Positions 36,714 to 44,853 of a stretch of DNA of 55,483 nt are shown piece by piece. Position 1 is the stretch's first letter. Each line of letters begins with the position of its first letter. The stretch comes from Candidatus Nitrosocosmicus sp. (GTDB lineage: Archaea; Thermoproteota; Nitrososphaeria; Nitrososphaerales; Nitrososphaeraceae). The position numbers and the translations under genes were made by a program. The stretch spans positions 1-55,483 of the forward strand of contig JAPSGR010000008.1 in the NCBI GenBank assembly GCA_031177355.1. Reading direction: 5' to 3'. The notes below the pieces were generated by a model that did not search any database, was not told the DNA's origin, and saw nothing but the letters and a program-made list of their open reading frames with translations.

Positions 36714-37678
36714 TTCTTGTCCCTTTTCTTTAATTCTAAAGCGTTCCTTACTATTTCTTTCGGAGACAGTCCATATTTATCTAATAGAGAATCTATTTCC
36801 TCGTCTCTTGCGGATTCTCCGAATTTATCTCTAATACCAATTTTTTTTACAAACGTAGGGCAAATCTCAGATGTAACCTCAGAAATAGCAGAACCTAGAC
36901 CGCCTACAATATTGTGTTCTTCAACAGACAATAAGGAACCGGTTTCCTTTGTGCATTTATAAATCAAGTCAGAATCAATTGGCTTTATTGAATACATATC
37001 AATAACTCGGCAAGAAATATCATGATCCTTTTTTAACATATCACTTGCCTTTTGGGATGCAGAAACCATTGTTCCACAAGCAAACAAGCTCAAATCGGCA
37101 CCATCTGTTACTACCTTCCCTTTACCTATTTCAAAATCTGAATCTTCCATATGAATCTCTTCCGTAGAGGGCCTCGCCAGTCTAACATAAAAAGGCCCAG
37201 GAATTTGTACAATTTTTTCCAAGAGCTTTTTCACCGAAGGTGCATCTGCTGGAACAAGGACTCTCATATTAGGCAAAGATCTCATTATAGAAATGTCTTC
37301 AATTTGTTGGTGGGATGCCCCATCTGGACCAACAGACAAACCTGCGTGAGAAACAACTATTTTTACATCAAGATTTGGATAGCATATTGCATTCCTTATT
37401 TGGTCTAGACATCGACCAGGAATAAAAGCTGCGTAAGTGCTTGCAAAGGATATTTTTCCTGCTATCGCAAGTCCGGCCGCAATTGAGACTAAGTTTGCCT
37501 CAGCGATACCTACGTTAAATAACCTTTCAGGAAATTTCTCACCAAATTTCTTGGTTTTAAGAGAATCAGTAGTGTCACCACCAACACATACAATGTTAGA
37601 ATATTTTTGACCCAAGTTTACAAGAGCGTCGCCATATGCAGACCTCATATCAGAGAAACGAATTTCATTAGCGTTCAA
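36710..37678 (-). CDS. tktB: transketolase C-terminal subunit
   Basis: The 322-residue second half of a split transketolase, containing the pyrimidine-binding and C-terminal domains: MRSAYGDALVNLGQKYSNIVCVGGDT, FNVGIAEANLVSIAAGLAIAG, THE conserved catalytic region VGPDGASHQQIEDISIMRSLPNM, and VEEHNIVGGLGSAI. It must pair with the N-terminal half, which here is the fusion protein encoded 92 bases upstream on the same strand. It is coupled to transaldolase by an ATGA overlap. Confidence 0.93.
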   Translation of the reverse strand: MNANEIRFSDMRSAYGDALVNLGQKYSNIVCVGGDTTDSLKTKKFGEKFPERLFNVGIAEANLVSIAAGLAIAGKISFASTYAAFIPGRCLDQIRNAICYPNLDVKIVVSHAGLSVGPDGASHQQIEDISIMRSLPNMRVLVPADAPSVKKLLEKIVQIPGPFYVRLARPSTEEIHMEDSDFEIGKGKVVTDGADLSLFACGTMVSASQKASDMLKKDHDISCRVIDMYSIKPIDSDLIYKCTKETGSLLSVEEHNIVGGLGSAISEVTSEICPTFVKKIGIRDKFGESARDEEIDSLLDKYGLSPKEIVRNALELKKRDKK

Positions 37679-37770
37679 AGAATACAGATCCTATTTCACC
37701 TAGACATTATATTTTTTCGTATAGAATCAAAAAAACAAATACCCAAAGTCAGATTATTTTTATTCATCCA

Positions 37771-39420
37771 CTAAACACCTTTGATCTCCAGACGATCCAA
37801 TATACTTTTTCTGCCCTTAATCCAATCTTCTTGAATATTTAATTCTCGAGATTTGTCAAGTAATGTCTGTTCTAAATGTAAATCAATCTTAAGTTTAGCC
37901 TCAGAAATATTCTTTTCTACATCATTTGAACCAAAAATTGCATTTCCCATCACAAATATTCTACAACCTGCGTCATAGCAGCTTATTAAGGTAGATTGAT
38001 CAATCCCTCCGTCAGCTTCTATGTATCCTTTGTAACCATGTTCTCTCAACGTTGGTATTAACGCACTCATTTTAGGTAACACTTCTGGAATAAACTTTTG
38101 GCCAGCAAAACCAGGATTCACGGACATAATAATCAGGACATCAAGATTGTCTAAATGTGAAAAAATCCAATCAGGTAGATTAGTTGATGGATTTATAGCC
38201 AGTCCGGGACTCACACCAGCAGAAATTAGCTTTGAAGACATGTCTTCAAATTCTTTTTCACTGTCGCATACTTCGGCATGTAATGTAATAATATCACATC
38301 CCGCATCTATGTACGAGTCAAGGTCCGAACCTGGATTTCGGATCATCAAATGAGTATCAAACGGAAGTCGGGAAATTCCTCTTAGATTCTTTATTATATC
38401 AAAAGAAAAGGTAGTGTTTGGAACAAATTTGCCGTCCATTACGTCCAGGTGGATCATTTCTGCACCATATTTTTCTGCCAGTTCAATCTTTTGTATCAAG
38501 CTTTTCTCTTCTATTCCCGTAGCACCTGCTATTATAGAAGGCGATATCATATACTCTCCTTCCAGTTCTTCGATTAACAATGGTAAATGTTTTTTTGATG
38601 GAGCTTTTCCATGCCATTGGGGATTATTAGCCATGTGTTTTATACCGTTTCCCTTTATGGTATTTGCAATGATGATTTTGGGTTTTCCTTTAGGCCTATT
38701 TAAGAGCTCTGGTATTATTTGCTCTAATTTGTGACCATTAATTTCTACAACGTCCCAATTAAAGGAACTCCATTTTTCTCTAATCGGATCTATAGGCATG
38801 ATGTCCTCTGTAAAGCCGTCTTGCTGTATTTTGTTTCTATCCAATATAGCTACCAAGTTGTCAAGTTTAAATTTTGCAGCAGCCATCGAAGCCTCCCAGA
38901 CCTGCCCCTCGTTCGTTTCTCCATCACCCAAAAGGCAATACACCGTATTTTCTTGTTTATCCAACCTATTGGCCAAACATACACCTATAGATACAGATAG
39001 ACCAATGCCTTCCGAACCACCTGAATATTCAATACCCGGAACGCTATGGTGTTTTTGAAGTTCACTATACCTAACAGGATGTCCCTGAAGTCTCGATTCT
39101 AGTTTTCTTAAAGTCTTTATTTCCTCTTTTGGAAAAGATCCTGCTAATGACAATGTTGCATAATATCCGGGTGCAGAGTGAGCCTTTGAATTAATAAAAT
39201 AATCTCTATGTCGCAAATTGGGATTAGCAATATCTATATTCATTATTTGAAAATAGAGTGAACCCATTATTTCAGCTGCAGAAAAAGAGGCACCTGGATG
39301 TCCAGATCCGGCTTCTGCGATACCGGTCAAGGCCAATATACGAACTTCCTTAATTTTTTCTTTTAATCTCAAATATCTATTTACAAAGTACATTTTGCCG
39401 TCCTCACAAAACCGAACCAT
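37771..39420 (-). CDS. transketolase N-subunit fused to ribulose-5-phosphate 3-epimerase
   Basis: A single frame of about 550 residues joins two enzymes. The first 290 residues are the thiamine-diphosphate half of transketolase (AEAGSGHPGASFSAAEIMGSL; cofactor site GDGETNEGQVWEASMAA ending ILDRN; NTIKGNG). The second part, from ISPSIIAG, is a complete epimerase: HLDVMDGKFVPN, DTHLMI, VNPGFAGQKF and EADGGID. About 35 extra residues follow. At the joint lies an in-frame ATG (38548-38550) preceded by GGAGAG, so the epimerase might also be made alone. Starts at 39426 (TTG), 39420 (ATG) or 39393 (ATG) are possible. Confidence 0.92.
   Translation of the reverse strand: MVRFCEDGKMYFVNRYLRLKEKIKEVRILALTGIAEAGSGHPGASFSAAEIMGSLYFQIMNIDIANPNLRHRDYFINSKAHSAPGYYATLSLAGSFPKEEIKTLRKLESRLQGHPVRYSELQKHHSVPGIEYSGGSEGIGLSVSIGVCLANRLDKQENTVYCLLGDGETNEGQVWEASMAAAKFKLDNLVAILDRNKIQQDGFTEDIMPIDPIREKWSSFNWDVVEINGHKLEQIIPELLNRPKGKPKIIIANTIKGNGIKHMANNPQWHGKAPSKKHLPLLIEELEGEYMISPSIIAGATGIEEKSLIQKIELAEKYGAEMIHLDVMDGKFVPNTTFSFDIIKNLRGISRLPFDTHLMIRNPGSDLDSYIDAGCDIITLHAEVCDSEKEFEDMSSKLISAGVSPGLAINPSTNLPDWIFSHLDNLDVLIIMSVNPGFAGQKFIPEVLPKMSALIPTLREHGYKGYIEADGGIDQSTLISCYDAGCRIFVMGNAIFGSNDVEKNISEAKLKIDLHLEQTLLDKSRELNIQEDWIKGRKSILDRLEIKGV
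38548..38559 (-). promoter_or_regulatory. possible internal ribosome-binding site and start for the epimerase
   Basis: On the minus strand GGAGAGTATATG occurs exactly where the transketolase part ends and the epimerase begins. GGAG matches a Shine-Dalgarno core and ATG is the natural epimerase start. It is in frame, so both a fusion and a free epimerase could be produced. Confidence 0.4.
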
Positions 39421-39509
39421 TCCCAATCCATCCTCAACTTACACATTTTACAATACACTGATCTTTCATTCACAAATAGATAAAAAGGTAACTTCACCCA
39501 GCTCATAAT

Positions 39510-39842
39510 TTAAGTGGTATGCCCAAGACTAGACAATATCGATTCTAAATCCCTCTGGGCCAGCCCCACCCCCATCTTAGCATCTTTTCTAGCCAATATT
39601 GAGCCATTTGAAAATGCAATCATAGTTGGAACCGCGTTGACTTTGAATCTGTCCCATAGTGGGTTATCATCCTCATTTAACTTTACACCACCTGCAAGAA
39701 TACTTGAATCTAATTGTTCTATAGATTGAGAAAATGAGTTAATAAAACTTTTACAATATCCGCACCAATCGGCATAAAATAACAGCAGCGATTTCGGACT
39801 AGATATAACAGAATCAATCTCGCCGGGCAAAAAATCCTTCAT
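39510..39842 (-). CDS. thioredoxin-like protein
   Basis: About 110 residues with the redox motif WCGYC in LLLFYADWCGYCKSF, cis-proline region NAVPTMIAFSNG, and the usual thioredoxin strand order. The ATG at 39840-39842 (MKDFLPGE) is preferred over one six codons upstream. It lies 89 bases before the transketolase fusion on the same strand and may share its transcript. The active site WCGYC differs from the classic WCGPC, so its redox potential may differ. Confidence 0.88.
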   Translation of the reverse strand: MKDFLPGEIDSVISSPKSLLLFYADWCGYCKSFINSFSQSIEQLDSSILAGGVKLNEDDNPLWDRFKVNAVPTMIAFSNGSILARKDAKMGVGLAQRDLESILSSLGHTT

Positions 39843-39999
39843 ATTGATTAATAAAAACAAGCAGTAAAAAATTGTTTCTATTTAAAAGTATGCATGTGTA
39901 TAAATTAAATTAAATTATTTGATTTTCGCTCAAGCGATATTAAGCGTCGGCTTACTTTTTGCCTGTTTTCTGATACAAGTATTATATATAAATGTGTAC

Positions 40000-40230
40000 T
40001 TAGGTGCTCTGCTGATGAAGGGCTAGACTGCTGTGATTACTTGATATTCTGCCAAATTCATCATTATCTGCAGCTCCCTTAAACACCTTATCATAACAAA
40101 CTTCCGCATTTTCTAGTAATAAAGATCTGTTGATATTAGCTGCTCTTGTTACACAATTAAAGTATCTTGTTAGTGCATTTGCCGGGTCCCCGATAGAAAT
40201 TTGAGCCAATATCAAAAGTGAAATCCTCAT
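40000..40230 (-). CDS. possible small secreted or truncated protein
   Basis: A frame of 76 residues from the ATG at 40228-40230: MRISLLILAQISIGDPANAL, then a helical part with NCVTRAANINRSLL and AEVCYDKVF. Two Cys spaced as in a small helical disulfide domain follow a hydrophobic N-terminus that could be a shortened signal peptide. The open frame extends 16 codons upstream without looking better. It could be a small secreted protein or the remains of one. Confidence 0.4.
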   Translation of the reverse strand: MRISLLILAQISIGDPANALTRYFNCVTRAANINRSLLLENAEVCYDKVFKGAADNDEFGRISSNHSSLALHQQST

Positions 40231-40403
40231 GCAAAATATTTGTGGTATATTTTTATTATTTATAATGTCTGGATTCATTTTAAATTACTTCCCATTATAC
40301 TAAACTTTGGTACTACCTATCTGATAGCGTTTCTCTCATTGGGACTTTATTATAAGAGCTTGTTATCATGTATCACTGTAATTCCTTGGAGAAATAACAT
40401 AAA

Positions 40404-40598
40404 TCATTTTTTTGATTCCGTTACTGCTATATTTGAATCGCCTTTCTGATCTATGCGACCATAATATTTGAGTAGTACGTTATCAAGTAACCAGTTTTCA
40501 GTTTTAGTATTAACTAAATTTATATCCTCGTGATGCAGTCTCTCGTAGCGAATAGGTATATCTTGGCTACTATAAAAGTTGATCAAAGATAATGACAT
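40404..40598 (-). CDS. possible small hypothetical protein
   Basis: A 64-residue frame (MSLSLINFYSSQDIPIRYER ... LLKYYGRIDQKGDSN). No family is recognised and no partner is obvious. It lies in a gene-poor kilobase, so it may be a fragment. Confidence 0.3.
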   Translation of the reverse strand: MSLSLINFYSSQDIPIRYERLHHEDINLVNTKTENWLLDNVLLKYYGRIDQKGDSNIAVTESKK

Positions 40599-40881
40599 GG
40601 AAAATGAATTTATCTAAAGATATTTTAACCTAAAATCCTATATTAAGTTATTTAACGCATACTTCATACTTTACATGGCAATTTTTTAACAGCAAAGTTA
40701 CTTTGTAACCGGTTGGCTTCTTAAATTAATTTTGTCTAGGTTGTTAGATACCGTTATTATCAACCAATAGTAATAAAAGAGATAATACTTGCAAAAAGCC
40801 TATCTGACTTTTTCATAATTTGAAAAATCAAAGTATACAATATATAAATATAATATTGAGCATAGTAATCTAGGGATTTTT
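40599..40881. other. intergenic stretch before the HtrA-like gene
   Basis: AT-rich with no convincing gene on either strand. TATA-like strings near 40840-40860 (ATATATAAATATAATATT) lie 20-40 bases before the TTG start of the protease and are a likely promoter. Confidence 0.35.
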
Positions 40882-42195
40882 TTGTATAAGAGGAGCTTAT
40901 TGTGTTTAATACTTTTTTTTTCAGCATGTTTTTTTCTTTCTCAACAATCAGTATTCTTATCTGCACATGGTCAAAATCAAAGTCTAGGACAACATTTAGG
41001 CCTGTTTGGAAATGGAAATGCATCATTGCTAAATAACGTTTTTAACAAGGTTAAAGATTCGGTGGTTCAGATTAGTACAGAGTATCAAGATCCTAACTTT
41101 CCTGCTGGGCTTTATGACTCTACGAACAGCAATCCATTTCCTACAAAATTTGGATCGGGATTTATTTATGATAATTCAGGTGTAATAATAACAAACTACC
41201 ACGTTGTAAGCTCTGCTACTAATATCATTGTTACATTTAACAATGGTAATAGTTACACAGCTAAAGTTGTTGGTGTAGATCCATATGGGGATATTTCAAT
41301 ATTAAAATTAGACAACCCCAGTGATGAAAAGCTTGTCCCCGTAACTTTGTCAAATTCATCGGATCTTAAGGTAGGAGACCCGGTACTGGCTATAGGAAAC
41401 CCATATGGGCTTGATAATACATTGACATTTGGTATTGTAAGTCAAATTGGTAGGTTGTTACCCAATTCGGACTTGGGATATTCAATTCCTAATGTCATCC
41501 AAACCGATGCCGCAATAAATCCAGGCAACTCAGGTGGACCATTAATTGATTTGAATGGAAATGTAGTTGGTATGAATACGGCAATATTTTCGAATACCGG
41601 AGCATACACAGGAGTTGGGTTTGCAATTCCATCTAATGATATAGTCCGCATAATCCCGTCATTAATACAATCTGGAACATACGAACATCCTTGGCTTGGT
41701 ATTTCTGGCTCAAAACTAACACCTACCCTGGCCGAAGTCTTTGGGCTAGCTCCTAACTATAAGGGTGTTCTAATAGAAGATGTAGTACCAAATGGTCCAG
41801 CTGACAAGGCTGGACTACAAGGTATACTAATTCAAGGAAACCGATACGGGCAGCAACAAATAATTGATAAAGACATTATAATTGAAATTGACGGAAAGCC
41901 CGTTTCTAGGATAGATGATATTATTTCTTATTTGGATATTTATAAGAAGGTAGGGGACAAAGTAACCTTGACGGTAAACCGAAATGGTCAAATAATCAAT
42001 CTTGTCGCAACTTTAGATGCCAGACCTGACTTGCCTCTTCAAGAAATTCAATCTCAATCTGATCCTGATAATAACGATATCCAACCTAATACTCCTTTCC
42101 CTAATTTCAAACTTCCAGAGTTGCCAGATTTCAAACTTCCAGAGTTGCCAGATTTTAGTATACCAGGCCTGACAATTCCTTTACCGATGCACTAA
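40882..42195 (+). CDS. secreted HtrA/DegP-like serine protease
   Basis: A 437-residue exported protease from a TTG start. Residues 5-28 are the signal peptide. The trypsin-like domain has its full triad: His107 (TNYHVV), Asp137 (YGDISILKLD) and Ser217 (NPGNSGGPLID). A PDZ domain follows (about 285-385: GVLIEDVVPNGPADKAGLQG, IIEIDGKPVSRIDDI). The tail is Pro-rich with a duplicated FKLPELPD. HtrA enzymes degrade misfolded proteins outside the cytoplasm. It stands alone on the plus strand. Confidence 0.93.
   Translation: MYKRSLLCLILFFSACFFLSQQSVFLSAHGQNQSLGQHLGLFGNGNASLLNNVFNKVKDSVVQISTEYQDPNFPAGLYDSTNSNPFPTKFGSGFIYDNSGVIITNYHVVSSATNIIVTFNNGNSYTAKVVGVDPYGDISILKLDNPSDEKLVPVTLSNSSDLKVGDPVLAIGNPYGLDNTLTFGIVSQIGRLLPNSDLGYSIPNVIQTDAAINPGNSGGPLIDLNGNVVGMNTAIFSNTGAYTGVGFAIPSNDIVRIIPSLIQSGTYEHPWLGISGSKLTPTLAEVFGLAPNYKGVLIEDVVPNGPADKAGLQGILIQGNRYGQQQIIDKDIIIEIDGKPVSRIDDIISYLDIYKKVGDKVTLTVNRNGQIINLVATLDARPDLPLQEIQSQSDPDNNDIQPNTPFPNFKLPELPDFKLPELPDFSIPGLTIPLPMH
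42105..42152 (+). repeat. 24-bp perfect direct repeat in the protease tail
   Basis: Two adjacent copies of a 24-bp unit (42105-42128 and 42129-42152) encode FKLPELPD twice near the C-terminus of the HtrA-like protease. This looks like a recent slippage duplication that keeps the frame. Confidence 0.75.
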
Positions 42196-42394
42196 TTGAT
42201 CTTCAACACAGACAAACAGTTTTCAGAATAATTAAAATTATTTATTTGTCTTTGAAAAGAAGCGATATAAAAAACGATGGAGATAAATATATTCTTTTAT
42301 AGAGACGGAGTTGACAACATATACTTTATCAGAGACGTAGCGCATTTAAACAAAATGTTAAATACACTTGGTGGTTTTATGGATCACAAAAGCC

Positions 42395-43165
42395 ATGTCC
42401 GAGTCTACTAATTCGATCTCGTCGAATCAAGCACCCTTAGTGATTCTTGAGAATGTAACCTATACGAATAACTCGGATGTGATTTTGGATAACATTTCAT
42501 TTAGAATTAACAAAGGAGATTTTTTGGGAATAATCGGACCTAATGGAGCTGGCAAAACAACACTCTTCAAGTGCTTGCTTGGACTAAACAAAGAGTTCAA
42601 AGGAACTATAAAGATATTTGATAAAGACATTAGAACCAGTGCTAAAGAAATTTACAAGAAAATAGGCTATATTCCTCAATCAAACAGTTTTGATCCTAGA
42701 TTTCCTGCTACCGTTAAAGAGATAATTCATCTTGGAACGCCAAAAAATAAATCCTTTAGTAGAGAAAAGCTGGATGAGTTGGTACAGTTGACAGGTATTG
42801 GAGATTTTTTACATAAAAGAATAGGGGATCTTTCAGGTGGACAACAACAGAGGGTTATGATTGCAAAAGCTCTGATCCACGAGCCAGAATTACTTATTTT
42901 AGACGAGCCCGATACAGCAATTGATGCAGGCGTTTTGAAGATATTTTACAAACTTCTCATTAAATTAAACAAAGAGAAGAATATCACAATTATATGGTCA
43001 TCTCACGACCTAGATTCTGTTAATATGGTATCTAATAAGGTTGCATGTTTGTACAAAAAACTGTTCTTTCATGGAGACACTCAAGAATTTTTTAGTAATG
43101 AAGTCAACCTCAAGACCTTCAATGAATATTCCATGCATATTCATATAAAGAGTCATTCTCATTAG
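42395..43165 (+). CDS. metal-type ABC transporter ATPase (ZnuC/MntB-like)
   Basis: A 256-residue ABC ATPase from the ATG at 42395; a TTG nine codons earlier is less likely. It has Walker A GPNGAGKTT, the Q-loop region YIPQSNSFDPRFPATV, signature LSGGQQQR, Walker B LLILDEPD and H-loop SSHDLDSV. The FDPRFPATVKEII segment is typical of Zn/Mn transporters. A His-rich end (HIHIKSHSH) could bind metal. No permease or metal-binding lipoprotein is next to it, so partners must be elsewhere. Confidence 0.88.
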   Translation: MSESTNSISSNQAPLVILENVTYTNNSDVILDNISFRINKGDFLGIIGPNGAGKTTLFKCLLGLNKEFKGTIKIFDKDIRTSAKEIYKKIGYIPQSNSFDPRFPATVKEIIHLGTPKNKSFSREKLDELVQLTGIGDFLHKRIGDLSGGQQQRVMIAKALIHEPELLILDEPDTAIDAGVLKIFYKLLIKLNKEKNITIIWSSHDLDSVNMVSNKVACLYKKLFFHGDTQEFFSNEVNLKTFNEYSMHIHIKSHSH

Positions 43166-43174
43166 ATTTTTTTG
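43166..43174 (+). terminator. T-tract terminator after the ABC ATPase gene
   Basis: Seven T follow the stop codon directly, fitting archaeal termination at U-tracts. Confidence 0.35.
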
Positions 43175-43431
43175 ACAAAAACAAGTGTCTAAGTTTATTA
43201 TAAAAGAGTCATCTTATCTAACAGGTATGACAGAATAGGGATAAAAGGTCGCATCAATTGATTGGTATATGTGTATGGGACTTTTCAGGTCATCTATAGT
43301 ACCAGGGTAAGCAAGAAGTAAATCCTTTGTTTTTTATTAAATATTCTCTAATCCATCATACAAATGTATTGATAGAATATAAAAGACATAATAACTGATA
43401 ATTCATAATAGTTTAAAGATAAGTAATAGAA

Positions 43432-44031
43432 TTGAAAGAAAACGAAGTCTATGATAACAAGCCTAGTAAAACAAGAAGCATAACTTTCAGACTAGAGAGC
43501 TCAGTGATTGAGGAGCTACAATTTGAAGCAGATTATAGGGAAACTTCTCTAAATGTATTGATTAACCAGATTCTTCGAAGATATTCTAACTGGGAAAGGT
43601 ACGAGAATAAGATCGGGATGATACCAATTCCAAAAATAATTTTGTTTAATGTAATGGACCAAGTGATTAAATCTGGGTCAGAAAATGGCATCGAAGATAT
43701 GGCAAAATTCAAAGAATCATTGGTAAAAGACCTTTCTCAAACTGCATTTAATTTTTTAAAAGATTCAGTTTTGTTAATAAAGAAAAATTATAATTTATTT
43801 TCGGTACTCGAAGTATTAGAACAATATATGAAAGTTATAGGCATTAATTCTGATCATAGAGTAGAAGAAGATGGAAAACATGTGTATGTTATCCAACACA
43901 AATTGGGAGAGATTTGGTCTTTATTTATAAAAGAAGTTTTGATACTTATATTTGAGAATCTAGGTAAAGTCAAAGTAGATATATCAAGCACACCAAACAC
44001 TACTGTAGCCAGGGTTTTCATCAATTCTTAA
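43432..44031 (+). CDS. ribbon-helix-helix-like DNA-binding protein
   Basis: A 199-residue protein from a TTG start. Residues 14-52 (TRSITFRLESSVIEELQFEADYR ... LNVLINQILRRY) fit a ribbon-helix-helix fold: one strand, then two helices, as in MetJ/Arc-type repressors. Residues 60-199 form a helical-then-strand domain (FNFLKDSVLLIKKNYNLFSVLEVLEQYM; HVYVIQHKLGEIWSLFIKEV) that may sense something or dimerise. It is upstream of the Gln-rich membrane protein and the AAA+/VWA pair and might control them. I know of no characterised relative. Confidence 0.7.
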   Translation: MKENEVYDNKPSKTRSITFRLESSVIEELQFEADYRETSLNVLINQILRRYSNWERYENKIGMIPIPKIILFNVMDQVIKSGSENGIEDMAKFKESLVKDLSQTAFNFLKDSVLLIKKNYNLFSVLEVLEQYMKVIGINSDHRVEEDGKHVYVIQHKLGEIWSLFIKEVLILIFENLGKVKVDISSTPNTTVARVFINS

Positions 44032-44308
44032 ATTGTCTGATTTTTCATATATTCTTTTATACAATTTACCTACTCCACAGCTAGATTTTAAGGTCATTTT
44101 TTTGGTGGAGTAGAATAAGAATTTGATAAAAGGAGGTGATATACTAGCTATATCAATTCAGCATCTAATGTTTGAGTTTCCTGTTAATGTACCTTTGTCA
44201 ATATTTTTCTAGTAGCTATATTTGAAATGAATGTAAAAAGAGTCCAGGGAACGTAACATATGATTTAAGACATTTTGATTTTTATATGATAGTAATTATG
44301 ATAAATTA

Positions 44309-44767
44309 GTGGTTTGGAAAGCAGTATTTTATCTGATAAAAAAAGATAATTACCTCAAGGCATCATCCTTGTTAATAATTATTTGCTCTATATCTGCAAT
44401 CGCTTTAAACATTGAAGGGACCAATTGCATTAGACAGGTTAACTCTCTAGTTATTACTGAAAACAGTCTACTCGAAGAGCAGCAGCAACAGCAACAAGAA
44501 AATAACTCTGAAAATAATAGCGTATTCTCAAACCAATTTCAGCGACAGCAAGAGGAGCGCCGACTACAACAACTACAAGAAGAAAGACTAGCACAGGATG
44601 CATTATTACAGCAATCGTATGAGTTAAGAAAGTATTGTTTTTTGATTACAAACATGTATGTTTATTCACTCTTTGGTATCATAATTGGTTTCATACTCCT
44701 TGTGGTATGGTATATAAGGTACAAACAAATCTGGGCGTGGAGGAAGAATAAAAATAATAAGCCCTAG
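44309..44767 (+). CDS. two-TM protein with Gln-rich coiled coil
   Basis: A 152-residue protein from a GTG start. A first membrane segment spans about 19-36 and a second about 118-137 (SLFGIIIGFILLVVWYI). Between them lies a Gln/Glu-rich stretch with a run of six Gln and QQEERRLQQLQEERLAQDALLQQ, a strong coiled coil, probably outside the cell. A short basic tail (RKNKNNK) would be inside. It sits 86 bases before the AAA+/VWA pair in the same direction. Function unknown. Confidence 0.6.
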   Translation: MVWKAVFYLIKKDNYLKASSLLIIICSISAIALNIEGTNCIRQVNSLVITENSLLEEQQQQQQENNSENNSVFSNQFQRQQEERRLQQLQEERLAQDALLQQSYELRKYCFLITNMYVYSLFGIIIGFILLVVWYIRYKQIWAWRKNKNNKP

Positions 44768-44853
44768 CAAAACCTTCAATAATGTGAAATATTTCATTGT
44801 TATAGATTGCATAGATTTTTAAAGAAAAGAAACCTACTTCATCCCTACAAAGA

